Counted from the first letter of the stretch, positions 1 to 9,717 are shown. The stretch: 40,920 nt of DNA from Welwitschia mirabilis (GCA_051453625.1 JBOZIK010000001.1:39511186-39552105), one strand, 5' to 3'. Numbers and translations are program-made. Notes: generated by a model from the sequence alone, not told the origin.

Positions 1-540
1 CCATATAATAAGAAAAATGATAAAAAAATTAAAAATTATAAAATAAACTAGGTAAGTTCATCATGTTGAATTTGCTTCCTAATAAGGCCCCAAGAATAAA
101 ATTATGTATTCTAAAATTATAATTTTTTAAAATTAAAGAAACTAAATGAAAATGAAAATATAGCCTGGAACTTTAAAACTAAAGTAAATATAGTTTGTAA
201 TTTTCTATGAGAGACCTTAGTTTATGTTGAGAATTGAATGTGATAACTTTCAATCTTTTTATATGTAAGACATGCCATGTACTTTTAAAATTTTATCTCA
301 AATTTTTTAAAAAAGGGGGAACTACTTTAGAAAGTACAAATCAAGAACAAGAAAAGAGTAAAAACAGTGGTGCACGAAGATCTTTCTTAAAATAGTTGAA
401 GGAATTTTAAAAGAAGGAGTTTAATCTTCAATTATTTTAAAAGAATAACACGTAAATGGGGTTTTTAACTTTTAGTTTAGTTTGAAAATGAATAACACGT
501 TAAAGAAGTTTAGTTTTCAATTATTTACCTAGAGTACTGA
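1..540. other. AT-rich unassigned sequence
   Basis: No open reading frame or family motif is recognisable. A short imperfect direct repeat (about 411-453 and 489-530) shares the words GAATAACACGT and TTCAATTATTT. A purine run near 311-320 (AAAAAGGGGGA) resembles a polypurine tract, but no LTR start follows it directly, so I do not call it one. Confidence 0.5.
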
Positions 541-985
541 TGTTCAAAATCCGCTTCCAATCGCTGTTGAAATCTGGAAATCGCTATTGCAAAACACTGT
601 CAAATCGTTTTTGAAGAAAACTGATAGAAATCGCAATGAAAACCTCTTGAAATCGGGTTTGAAATCGCTTTTCAGACTACAAAATCGCTGTAGGGCGCTG
701 AGAGTTAGGGTTTTTGATAAAAACAATCGCTTTTCGAACCAGAAATGTAGTTGTCTGCGCTGTGGGAGGGTTTTTTTAAAGTAAAATGTTTTTTTAACTG
801 TGTTTATAAAGAGCGATCCGCGGCTGTCTGAAATTGCGTGGATCGCGATCTCAAGATCCACATTAGGATCGCAGATTTGCTGTTTGAAATCGCGCTTCAA
901 CGGAAGCGCGAGTTATCTCCGATCTGAAGCGCGCTGGGGCTGAGCGCGATCTAGAATTGCCCGGATCGCGATCTGGATCCGCTCT
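541..985. repeat. Putative LTR fragment with GATCGCGATC palindromes
   Basis: This block is sharply GC-richer than its AT-rich flank and is built from recurring words: AAATCGCT-like units about every 20-60 bases at 555-735, then GGATCGCGATC at 840-850 and 963-973, GAGCGCGATC near 942 and the inverted arms GTGGATC/GATCCAC around 838-862. It begins with TGTT at 541, a common Sirevirus-type LTR start. The density of CpG palindromes matches the U3 regions of the LTRs elsewhere in this window, though with a different core. It stops abruptly where copia RT coding sequence begins near 986, so it is probably a truncated LTR from another family. No partner LTR is visible. Assignment as an LTR is inference. 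Confidence 0.45.
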
Positions 986-1940
986 GCAAATCTATGGATG
1001 ATATAGTTTTTGGTTCAACAAAGTTAGACTTAGCTGAAGAATTTGCCAAGCTTATGCAGAATGAATTTGAAATGAGTATGGTAGGAGAACTTAATTTCTT
1101 TCTTGGTTTACAAATCAAGCAATTAAAAGATAACATTTTTATCAGTCAAACCAAGTATATTCAAGACATTCTTAAGAAATATGATATGAGCAACAGAAAA
1201 GATTTTTGCACTCCTCTATCCACTAGTGTTAAGATCAGCAAAGATGAGAACAATAAACAGTTCAATCAAAGTTGTTTAGAGGAATAATTGGAAGTCTCTT
1301 ATATGTTACAATAAGTAGACTTGATATAGCCCACAGTGTAGGTGTCTGTGTCAGATATCAATCAGATCCAAAAGAATCTCACTATGTGTGTGTGAAACGA
1401 ATCCTAAATATTTAAAGTATATTCAAAATTTTGGTTTATGGTACTCATGTGGTACTACATTTGATCTTGTTGGTTATAGTGATGCAGATTGGGCAGGTTG
1501 CAATGATAACCAAAAAAAGCACCAGTGAAGCTTGTTTCTATATGGGAAGTTGTCTTGTATCATGGTTGAGCAAGAAGCAAAACACAACTTCCTTATCCAC
1601 AACAGAAGCTGAATACATTGCTGCTGGAGCATGTTGTGCCTAACTTACTTGGATGAAACAAATGTTAGTTGATTTTGAAGTGAAGATTCCAACGACAAGG
1701 ATGTATTGCTATAAGACAAGTGCAACAAGTATCACTAAGAATCCAGTTCAACACTCTTGCACAAAACATATGGATATCAGACACCATTTTATCAGAGATC
1801 AACTACAAAATGGCATTGTTGAATTAGAATATATTGACACTAATCACCAAATTGCAGATATTATGATAAAGGCTCTTAATGAAGAGCAATGTATCTTCCT
1901 AAGGAAAAATTTAGGGAAAGGCCCATATCCGTCTTAGGTA
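986..1940 (+). pseudogene. Element A RT C-terminus and RNase H (broken)
   Basis: The segment starts at the RT catalytic box, where only MDDIVFGST remains of the usual Y-x-DD-I-x-FG motif. It continues through the copia RT thumb (FFLGLQIKQ, ISQTKYIQDILKKY, near 1100-1190). RNase H follows with DADWAGC near 1471-1500, then GSCLVSW, STTEAEYIAA near 1600-1620, and a C-terminal block with KHMDIRHHFIRDQ and VELEYI to about 1937. Frames change after about 1287 and again at the A-run near 1510-1516. A TAA at about 1641 replaces the Gln that normally follows the CCA motif. This is a dead copy of the part of pol that copies RNA and removes the template strand. Confidence 0.9.
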
Positions 1941-2065
1941 TGAGTTTCTTATTGATATACTCTGCTTCTAAATTTGATATTATTTGGGAAGAAGCCCTCC
2001 ATGTGTCTCTTACAATTGTATCTCTTCAGATTTTCTTTTGCCAAAGTTGCCTCTCTTTATCTTTT

Positions 2066-2345
2066 TCTTGTCTAGACGTCCCATACTTTTTTCTCGGACA
2101 TCCATCTGGATTTCAACCCAGACGTCCCGTATTTCTTCCCNNNNNNNNNNNNNNNNNNNNNNNNNNNNNNNNNNNNNNNNNNNNNNNNNNNNNNNNNNNN
2201 NNNNNNNNNNNNNNNNNNNNNNNNNNNNNNNNNNNNNNNNCCCTGGACGTCCTTTTTTTAAAAGGATTTAAATTTTTTTATAGAAGCCCGGACGTCCCAC
2301 ATTTTTTCCCAGATGTCCGAGTTTAAAGCAATGCGGACATCCATG
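2066..2345. repeat. Palindrome cluster in the pol-ORF3 spacer of element A
   Basis: Between RNase H and ORF3 lies a run of GGACGTCC palindromes and near-copies: TAGACGTCCC near 2074, CCAGACGTCCC near 2118, exact octamers at 2245-2252 and 2290-2297, then AGATGTCCG and GCGGACATCC to about 2342. A 100-N gap interrupts it at 2141-2240. The same motif fills the U3 of this element's LTR. Downstream come a TATA-like TTTATTTATATGC near 2357 and a pyrimidine-rich leader (about 2395-2455) before the ORF3 ATG. Confidence 0.8.
2141..2240. other. Assembly gap, 100 N
   Basis: Exactly 100 N, the usual placeholder for a gap of unknown size, inside the palindromic spacer. Apparent ORFs crossing it have no meaning. 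Confidence 0.95.
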
Positions 2346-2470
2346 CTCCTCCCAGGTTTTATTTATATGCATATTACTATATTTTTCTCATTTTTTGCTT
2401 CCTTCATCATCCTTCCTCTCTCTCGTTTCTCTTGCCTTCTCTGCTATCTAGAATCTACTCTGCATTAGCC

Positions 2471-3548
2471 ATGGTCAGAATAAAGATAGGTGTTTCAAGG
2501 AAAGGCAAGAACTAACTTCTGAAGAAGATTGGTTCAGTTCTGCAGCAACCAGAAAGGCATGGTTTGAAGGATTGGACAAGAGGCCTATTGCTCTTGAACG
2601 AAAAATTGACTATGATTCTTTTAGAAGAGAAATGAAAATTGCCCACAAATTTGAAGAACAAGGGTGGATGCATGCATTAGACCCTAACACACAAGCTTTA
2701 ACAAGAACAGTACGCCTATTTTATTAAAATGCTCGTTTTGATTCTACCTCTTGGGTTATTTTCTCTAGAGTTTATGGGAGAGCAGTTATAGTAGACGTAG
2801 AAGCCATCTCTCTCATCACAAGTTACCCCAATGAGGGATTCTTTCGTGAAATTACCTTTGTAGGCTCCTTACAAGAAGCTATTTTTAAAGATGTGTTAAC
2901 AACTGAGCTTTGTGGAGAGAACATTCCTTGGAGAGCAAACCTTCCAACAAATAGGCAAAAACCATTTTACAGAGTTTTGTTTCAAATTTCCACGCATAAT
3001 CTGGTTCCCAAGCTAGGGCACAAAGATGAGGTTTCTCCATTTTATGCGTATATTCTATTTTGTCTGCGCATAGGTGTTAGAATTAACCTATGCAAATTCA
3101 TTATGTTCTAGTTCTACATTAGCCAGTTTTTTGTTGCAAGTTACTCCAGCCTTCCGTTTGGTGGTCTATCATAGCCATTTTNNNNNNNNNNNNNNNNNNN
3201 NNNNNNNNNNNNNNNNNNNNNNNNNNNNNNNNNNNNNNNNNNNNNNNNNNNNNNNNNNNNNNNNNNNNNNNNNNNNNNNNNNNNNNNNNNNNNNNNNNNN
3301 CTCCGAAAAAGAAATAGAGGACTAAAGAAGGGCCAAGCACAAGTACGGTATCCAATGTTGATTTGCTTCAGGCCATTCATGAGGTTTGTGATTTTACCAG
3401 GGCCACCGCAGAAAAATTGAACAAGAAGATAGACTGTGTATTATTTGGATTATCAACTTATGGTCTTGACATTCCTGTGAGTTTAGAGGAAGAGGAGGCA
3501 CTAGGGAAACAACCAACTTTAGCATCTTCCCCTTCTCATTTTGCCTAG
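2471..3548 (+). pseudogene. Element A ORF3 (plant transposon-associated protein), broken
   Basis: The start ATG-GTC-AGA at 2471 matches the start of the homologous ORF in element B. After an early frameshift the protein reads WFEGLDKRPIALERK, then KFEEQGWMHALDPNT and VRLFY, a TAA (about 2724) where the next residue belongs, VDVEAISLITSYPNEG, and WRANLPTN-x4-PFYRVLFQIS to about 2990. A gap cuts the middle (3182-3300). The C-terminus is charged (LNKKIDCVLFGLS, then LEEEEALGK) and stops at 3546-3548. The pattern of a GW-x-ALx box, an R-x-FYxNA box and a VD-x-EAI box resembles what I know as the 'putative plant transposon protein' domain found beyond pol in plant elements; a profile search is needed to confirm this. 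No signal peptide or membrane segment is evident, so I see no support for an envelope role. Function unknown. Confidence 0.75.
3182..3300. other. Assembly gap, 119 N
   Basis: A run of N splits ORF3 of element A. The sequences on either side do not repeat each other, unlike the gaps at 5547 and 9718. Homologous protein continues on the far side (the PKKK and RTKEG region aligns with the KKKRTSKGAS region of B), so it looks like genuinely missing sequence. Confidence 0.9.
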
Positions 3549-3710
3549 TCTTCTCCTCTCTTATGCTTCCTCTCTTGCTCATCTTATCTATCTTCTCTTT
3601 TTGTACTCTAAACTATCTTTTCTACTATACCTATCTTACCATAATATAAAACATTTTCGTTTAAATTTCATGTGTCTCTTTTATTTGTTAATGTTACTTT
3701 TCATTGATGA

Positions 3711-3725
3711 CAAAGGGGGAGAAAA
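3711..3725 (+). promoter_or_regulatory. Distal polypurine tract of element A
   Basis: CAAAGGGGGAGAAAA lies about 240 bases before the LTR, in the context TTGATGACAAAGG. A related purine tract lies in the same relative position in B (15801-15818, minus) and in D (19957-19970, minus). More than one PPT before the 3' LTR is a described Sirevirus trait. Its use in plus-strand priming is inferred. Confidence 0.7.
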
Positions 3726-3947
3726 TATGTGATTATTTTTTGTTTTTGCTGACAAATGAACACTAAGATTATCTATATAGCACAGATGCATATCTATCCA
3801 ATTATGGGGAAGAGCTCAAATTTTAGTGAATCGACAGATACATCTAATTATGTGGGAGAATTTTTTGTTCCAAAACAACCTCATGGCAATTTAACATCAT
3901 CTCCTAAAAATCTTGAATTCAATAGCGCATACAAGTTTGTCATCATT

Positions 3948-3961
3948 GAAAAGGAGGAGAT
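3948..3961 (+). promoter_or_regulatory. Proximal polypurine tract of element A
   Basis: GAAAAGGAGGAGAT directly precedes the LTR start TGTTGG at 3962. It matches the PPT of B (GAAAAGGGGGAGA next to TGTTGG) apart from one interruption of the G-run. It is the expected primer site for plus-strand DNA synthesis. Confidence 0.85.
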
Positions 3962-5018
3962 TGTTGGAACATGCGTTCAATGATGAAAATCAAACTTGTA
4001 AGTCAGAAAATAAGTCTTCATCAGATCGGGATGTCTGCCTTACATAATTGGGACGTTCGAACATGTGCTTGATTTTCTATAGTGGGACATCTACCCTATG
4101 AATCTGGGATGTCAGACCCTGTATTCGGTTTTTCTATACCGGGATGTCTGCCTTGTGAAACCGAGACATTTGGCCCTGTATTTGGTTTGACTATACCAGG
4201 ACGCCCGCCCTATGAAACTGGGACGTCCAGACCTGTACACAGTATTTTGTACTGGGACGTCCAGCCTATAGAATCGGGATGTCCGACCCTATATTCAGTT
4301 TTTTGGGAAAAGTAGATTAAAACTGGGACGTCCGAGTTCCCTCGATGGGACGTCTGGCCTTTTATTGATTGGCACGGAAATATAGCCGTTTATAGACGTT
4401 AGTTGTGGGTTTCAACTTTTCAACGACTCCCTTTTGGACGTCTAGCACATGCTTTAAGGATCAAAACCCTAGCCATTCTTCCTCTACTTAAATATCTTTC
4501 TATTGTATTGTAAAGCATGCACCAATATTTAAAAAGATTTTTGTGCACGGCAAAAGTTCGATTGTACCAAACTTGCTTTACCGTCTAAAAGCTATTGGAC
4601 TATTCTGAATAATCTATCTTGAGTAGAAGGTTATTATTTGAGCTTCAAAACGCTAATGATCTGTGCTAGATCTAGGCACGCTTGTCTTAGAAATCTCTCT
4701 CTCACATTCTTAGTTGTAAGTGGCTCAAAGATTTGAGCATTGGCCTGGAAGTCGTACGAACTCCGTGTGAGTTGTTGTAAAGATTCCTTTGATAAAGGAA
4801 CCAGGAGGCTGACAGCTGTTTGCTGTCCCTTGAGAGTGGAGTAGGCTTGGCCGAACCACTATAAAAATCTGGTGCACTTGATTTGTGTTTTCTTTATCAG
4901 TCTCTACTATTCTTGTTCACTTATTTTCAGATCTAAAATTATTGTTATTGCAAAATATTTTTAATACCTATTCATCTCCTTTCCCCACCTTCTTTTAGGG
5001 TGCCTTCAGATCCTAACA
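3962..5018 (+). repeat. 3' LTR of element A
   Basis: The LTR begins TGTTGGAACATG directly after the PPT and ends GATCCTAACA at 5018, the same termini as the B LTRs. Its first half (about 4020-4450) is a palindrome array. Then come AAACCCTAG (about 4466, a telo-box-like word), TTAAATATC (about 4488, TATA-like) and, 150-170 bases before the end, the block GCCGAACCACTATAAAA (4850-4866), which recurs in every LTR of the window. The length of 1057 bp matches B (1062 and 1104 bp). Confidence 0.9.
4020..4450. repeat. GGACGTCC palindrome array in U3 of LTR A
   Basis: About a dozen units resembling CTGGGACGTCCGGCCC occur every 25-45 bases. Exact GGACGTCC octamers are at 4221-4228, 4255-4262 and 4326-4333; most others differ only at the central CpG (GGATGTC, GGACATC). 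Units are linked by recurring words such as CCTATGAAACTGGGA and CCTGTATTCGGTTT, so the array grew by local duplication. The position upstream of the TATA-like sequence suggests a U3 regulatory region. Confidence 0.85.
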
Positions 5019-5470
5019 CATTAGCCTTATACAAGAGGAGGATCTAGTTTTTTATAGCTTAAGAGTAACAAGATAGCTGTTGGAGCCTCAGATTTGAAGC
5101 TCCAGCCGTTTATTACACAAACCTAGCTGTTTGAATTTCAAAAGACGTTTCTTTGGCAGCTACAATGGTCAAATTTTTGCTTCCAACGTTCATCGAGCCA
5201 GACGTCCCATTCTTTTAGACCGGATGTCCCAGTTGTAATGCTGGACTTCTGTCAAAATCGAGAGGGATCCTAGACGTCCCGTTCCAAGGTCCAGACGTCC
5301 TTATAGAGTCAACTGAATACAAGGTCAGACGTCTTGATAACAAGTTTGGATGTCCCCATACAAGTTTCCCGCGTACAAGTCCGGACGTCCCGGTAACAAG
5401 GCTCAGACGTCCCTATACAATTTACCACATACAAGGTTGGACGTCCCATCTAATTGGGTGGACGTCCCGA
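5019..5470 (-). repeat. Element C: inverted LTR fragment of the A/B family
   Basis: Read on the minus strand this matches the B LTR: palindromes first, then the block around CAATGGTCAAA (5165-5175 on +), then CTATAAAAAAC (minus of about 5049-5059) where B has TGTATAAAAAGG, and the word CTGTTGGAG near 5078-5086. Exact GGACGTCC is at 5383-5390, 5439-5446 and 5460-5467. Both LTR termini are missing: the left side is cut where LTR A ends and the right side changes to unrelated sequence at about 5470. It lies in opposite orientation to LTR A. One reading is that A inserted into C. Confidence 0.7.
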
Positions 5471-5546
5471 TTGGCACAACTTCAAAATTTCATGATTTTG
5501 GTGAAGCCAATGCATAGATTTAGACATCATTGAAACCTTGGATTCT

Positions 5547-6534
5547 NNNNNNNNNNNNNNNNNNNNNNNNNNNNNNNNNNNNNNNNNNNNNNNNNNNNNN
5601 NNNNNNNNNNNNNNNNNNNNNNNNNNNNNNNNNNNNNNNNNNNNNNNNNNNNNNNNNNNNNNNNNNNNNNNNNNNNNNNNNNNNNNNNNNNNNNNNNNNN
5701 NNNNNNNNNNNNNNNNNNNNNNNNNNNNNNNNNNNNNNNNNNNNNNNNNNNNNNNNNNNNNNNNNNNNNNNNNNNNNNNNNNNNNNNNNNNNNNNNNNNN
5801 NNNNNNNNNNNNNNNNNNNNNNNNNNNNNNNNNNNNNNNNNNNNNNNNNNNNNNNNNNNNNNNNNNNNNNNNNNNNNNNNNNNNNNNNNNNNNNNNNNNN
5901 NNNNNNNNNNNNNNNNNNNNNNNNNNNNNNNNNNNNNNNNNNNNNNNNNNNNNNNNNNNNNNNNNNNNNNNNNNNNNNNNNNNNNNNNNNNNNNNNNNNN
6001 NNNNNNNNNNNNNNNNNNNNNNNNNNNNNNNNNNNNNNNNNNNNNNNNNNNNNNNNNNNNNNNNNNNNNNNNNNNNNNNNNNNNNNNNNNNNNNNNNNNN
6101 NNNNNNNNNNNNNNNNNNNNNNNNNNNNNNNNNNNNNNNNNNNNNNNNNNNNNNNNNNNNNNNNNNNNNNNNNNNNNNNNNNNNNNNNNNNNNNNNNNNN
6201 NNNNNNNNNNNNNNNNNNNNNNNNNNNNNNNNNNNNNNNNNNNNNNNNNNNNNNNNNNNNNNNNNNNNNNNNNNNNNNNNNNNNNNNNNNNNNNNNNNNN
6301 NNNNNNNNNNNNNNNNNNNNNNNNNNNNNNNNNNNNNNNNNNNNNNNNNNNNNNNNNNNNNNNNNNNNNNNNNNNNNNNNNNNNNNNNNNNNNNNNNNNN
6401 NNNNNNNNNNNNNNNNNNNNNNNNNNNNNNNNNNNNNNNNNNNNNNNNNNNNNNNNNNNNNNNNNNNNNNNNNNNNNNNNNNNNNNNNNNNNNNNNNNNN
6501 NNNNNNNNNNNNNNNNNNNNNNNNNNNNNNNNNN
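5547..6534. other. Assembly gap, 988 N, flanked by identical 77-bp ends
   Basis: Positions 5470-5546 and 6535-6611 are the same 77 bases, immediately before and immediately after the N run. This is the expected pattern when two contigs that overlap by the assembly k-mer are scaffolded instead of merged. The gap may be partly or wholly false. Long apparent ORFs through the N run are artefacts. Confidence 0.9.
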
Positions 6535-6611
6535 ATTGGCACAACTTCAAAATTTCATGATTTTGGTGAAGCCAATGCATAGATTTAGACATCATTGAAA
6601 CCTTGGATTCT

Positions 6612-8040
6612 TCCACAGATTCTTCCACAAGTTCATCTTTCCTTTTAAAAAGAAATCCAGTCAAAGAGTGACTTGTAACTAGAAAGAGGAATTTGCTTTC
6701 TGTGTGTACCCTAGAAATTTTTAAAACCCTTTTTTGGCCTATGGATAAATGCATAATTCAAGCTCCAATGGGTGTAAATATCCTTGGTGTCATAGGACTG
6801 CAGAGCTTGTAACCTAGTTGTAACTGGTTGTAACTCGCAGCGGAGCTTGCTCTTGGCCCTTGTACGGGGGGTACTTGGAAATGAGCAAACTTATGTTGTG
6901 GTAGTGGCACAAAAGGAGAAGTGGGCGTTCAAGGGCAATGGAGATGAGGAAGACAGGAAATCCCTGGCTAAGAGACTTAAGACTGCTGTGGGATTAGCCA
7001 AGCTCTTAAGAATGGCTTCCCACCAACATATTTCCCATTTTCCCTTTACCGGGGCAATGTGATATTGCACAAAGATAAGACAAATCTAGAGGGGATGGAA
7101 TTGGTAGAAAATCTCAGATGATGAAAAACCTCATCTTCTAACATGCACAACTTAACAAGCATCGTATGTAATTCACCTGGTGTCATTTAATGATGAATCG
7201 GTTCTTGTACATACAAAAGGTGCTTGGCATTGAATGCACCTGTTGGGAGTTGTCTCTATGAATTTTTCCAAGCAGCAACCAACAACCAATTTTGTATTAG
7301 ATCAAGATGAGATCATTACTTGGTGGTGCCCTTTGTTTCCAACTAGTGTCATCCAGCACAAACAAGCAAAAAACTTTGTTCTTTACCTTTCTTCAAGTCA
7401 TTTTTCCTAGGCCTGGTTGCAATCGTAATGACTAGGGCGAATGCAGCTGATAATTCCTCTAGGGCATTGTGGGCCAAAGGTATCATGACTTATAATAAGC
7501 TAGGGGCACTGAAACTCTCTTGCTCTTAGACAGTACCTAGGCACCTGCTACTAATGCCTTAGAGCTTGCATACTAAGAAAAAATATTTTTATCATTCTTT
7601 GTAGTTGTAAGCTATCATACCACTGATACAGTAAACCATAATAAAACAGAGTTTATGGCATGGAACCATTGTGTTCTTTTGTCTCTTTCATATCTTTTCA
7701 AAAATGTTTCCCTTTTTCTTCTTCTTATCAATCCTTTGGTTAGGTAATCAGAGGAGCACTTTGTGAGGGATGATTTCAATTGGAGGAAGAGAATGAAGTA
7801 AACAAACGATATATCTTCAAAACCATCAGTTAAAAAGCAAAGGGAAAATAAAATTTAACACAGGTTTGTTATGAAGCAAGGTCTGAAGCACTTTTGTAAA
7901 TTTATGACCTTCACCATGCAAAGAGCAAGTCTTCCCTTCCTTTGCTTTCTTGCATTCCCCTAGATTTTGCAGAATTGGCTGGCTCAAAACCAGTTAATGT
8001 GTCAATAAGGATTGTCAAAAGACTTAACTACAGGTTACAA
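6612..8040. other. Unassigned intergenic sequence
   Basis: I see no recognisable gene or element here. A 71-residue open frame (6847-7062, +) has a basic, Lys-rich middle (EDRKSLAKRLKTAVGLAKL) but no family I recognise and no supporting context. The rest is AT-rich with scattered stops. Confidence 0.4.
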
Positions 8041-8955
8041 TGAATATGAAGCCCAGGACATTGCAAACAGGTTTTTGGTATTACAACATATTTCAGTTTG
8101 TGTTATCAATTAAAAAAAATGAAGCAATTATGTGATGAAAGAAAGGATCAATGGGGAGTTTTGGATCACTATTTTAATATTGTGCCAGATAATCTGAATT
8201 GCTATGTTGAAGCAAATAAAATTGTAAGGACACGGATGGATGGAGATCCTACTCCCTTCTCGATTATTATTCATGATTCAATTGGCAGCAGGAAAACAGA
8301 TAGAAGTCTATCCTTTTGCTCATTTCTGCATAAAACTTAGAATCAAGAATGATTGAGTTCAAAGAAATTTCTATGAAGCTTTAAGCCCATGTTACAGAAC
8401 TAGAAGGTTGACCATCTGAAGTGCAGGAGCTTTTAGCACAGAAATAGGTCAAGGATGAAAACTTTTAAAGAAATATAGAAACCATTAAGTAGAAATTTCA
8501 TGGAGATTCAAAACAGTACAGGTGAGAAACAAAAAATCCAGGAGAATATAGAACCTTTAAGATGGGAACATCAATCTAAAGAAAACAACATAAAGAAATA
8601 GGAGATCAGTGATTACTAAACAAGGTTCACTTATGGTGGACAAGGATCAGAAGCTCAAACAGGATTTGAACTAAATCATGTGTCTAGATGAGGACATGTG
8701 TCTAGATGATAAGATTGCACAACCCTACAAAATCTTTAAGAGCCAGGAGGATCAATCAACTGGATCTTGTCCTCCTCCACCAAAGTCACCAGGACTGAAC
8801 ACCACTCCTGTCATCCCTAATGCTGCTATTAACGCTGCCTCCACTGTTGCCTCTACTTTTGTTTCTGACATTCCTCCAAATGATGTTCCTCCCAAGGAGC
8901 CTAATTGTGAATGTCTTGGTGCAGATACTTTGCTAAATTTTAATATCTAAAAGGA
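8041..8955 (+). other. Unidentified short open frames, possibly part of the copia relic downstream
   Basis: Two open frames are visible, 8098-8340 (80 residues, with KKMKQLCDERKDQWG) and 8678-8950 (90 residues, rich in Pro, Ser, Thr and Ala after a CLDEDMCLDD repeat). Stops separate them. They lie upstream of and on the same strand as a clear copia integrase relic, where gag and protease would be expected. However, I see no zinc knuckle, UBN2-type pattern or protease motif. The Pro/Ser-rich tract might equally be low-complexity host sequence. Identity unknown. Confidence 0.3.
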
Positions 8956-9139
8956 CATCATTGTTTCAGATAGTATTTCTGAGTCTTTTAATGTTATTAT
9001 TTCAAAAATTTTCTATCTTAAAATTTCAAGGATTATAACTGTGCATGCCCTCAAGATGGTCCCTTACCAAAATAATAATAAAATTGTGTGAATGAAGAGA
9101 CACATAACTGTGAAACTTTTCAGCAGGGAGTATCTTAAC

Positions 9140-9640
9140 AAAAGCACGGTATAGCTTCTACTTCATATGGGCTGAAGATTATACAAGATACATTTGGATG
9201 TCTCCTTCATCACAAAATGAATCTTTCACCAAATTTAAAGAGTTCTGTAAAACAGTACGGAACAGAACAAGGAACAAGATAATCTAGATGAGGACTGACA
9301 TCAGGAGTGATTACATGTGAAGTGAATTTCTGGAATTTCTTAAATTAAAAGGCATTAAGCATCTTCCCTTTGCTCCCAACTCACCTGTCCAAAATGGATT
9401 CACAAAACAGCAGAACTATGTTCTTAAAGAAATGACACAGTTGCTACTTTTCCAAGCTAAAAGGTAGGTCATGTGGTTGAGAGAAGCTATTAACAGAATA
9501 GCATTCCTGATTAATCATCTCCCCTCACAAAGTCCACAAGGAAGAACTCTATACAAGTGGTCAGAGGGACATAAATTTAGTTTTCAATGGCATCAAAACC
9601 TTGGTGTACATTGGTTTTTTTATGAGACCTCCAGCATCTA
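9140..9640 (+). pseudogene. Element E: Ty1/copia integrase core relic
   Basis: The conceptual translation follows the copia integrase pattern: EDYTRYIWM (for DDYSRYxW), SFTKFKEFCKTV, RTDIRSDYM (for RTDxGxEY, with the second catalytic Asp present), FLKLKGIKHLPFAPNSPVQNG, LKEMTQLLL, then WLREAINRIAFLINHLPSQ and TLYKWSEG. The catalytic Glu that normally follows QNG (QNGxxER) reads Lys here. Stops occur around 9285, 9318 and 9465. Integrase would insert element DNA into the host; this copy cannot. No matching RT, LTR or PPT is recognisable downstream, so it is an isolated old fragment, and more diverged than A, B and D. Confidence 0.8.
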
Positions 9641-9717
9641 CTACTGAAGATGTTGCCCAGGCTTGTTAGATGGCCTCAAAGGAATAAACAAGTGCACACA
9701 AGTACAATTCTCATTCA

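Larger units (their letters stand above)
986..5018 (+). mobile_element. Element A: 5'-truncated Sirevirus-like Ty1/copia retrotransposon
   Basis: The order on + is RT C-terminus, RNase H, palindromic spacer, ORF3, distal polypurine tract, proximal polypurine tract, then a complete 3' LTR ending CCTAACA at 5018. Gag, protease, integrase, most of RT, the primer-binding site and the 5' LTR are missing; the break lies near 975-993. The pol-ORF3-double PPT layout, the LTR termini (TGTTGG...CCTAACA) and the GGACGTCC palindromes match outer element B, so A and B belong to one family. The coding parts carry stops and frameshifts, so the copy cannot be autonomous. Bases 5019-5023 (CATTA) would be the target duplication, but the other side is lost. 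Confidence 0.85.

Noticed and set aside
311-325. Polypurine tract at the left edge
   Set aside because: No LTR start follows it; the LTR-like block begins over 200 bases later.
544-900. 118-residue open frame on minus
   Set aside because: It runs through the palindrome-rich LTR-like block, has no recognisable domain, and has a competing open frame on + (587-784).
2471-3548. ORF3 as a retroviral-type envelope gene
   Set aside because: I see no signal peptide, transmembrane span or cleavage-type site in any of the copies.
4020-4450. CRISPR-like array of short repeats
   Set aside because: Units are imperfect palindromes with irregular spacing inside a plant LTR; no cas genes and the host is a eukaryote.
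5450-6754. Very long open frames on both strands
   Set aside because: Almost all of their length is N. The real ends repeat the duplicated 77 bp.
6847-7062. Small basic protein
   Set aside because: Single short frame with no recognisable family, no splice or retroelement context. Mentioned only within the unassigned stretch.
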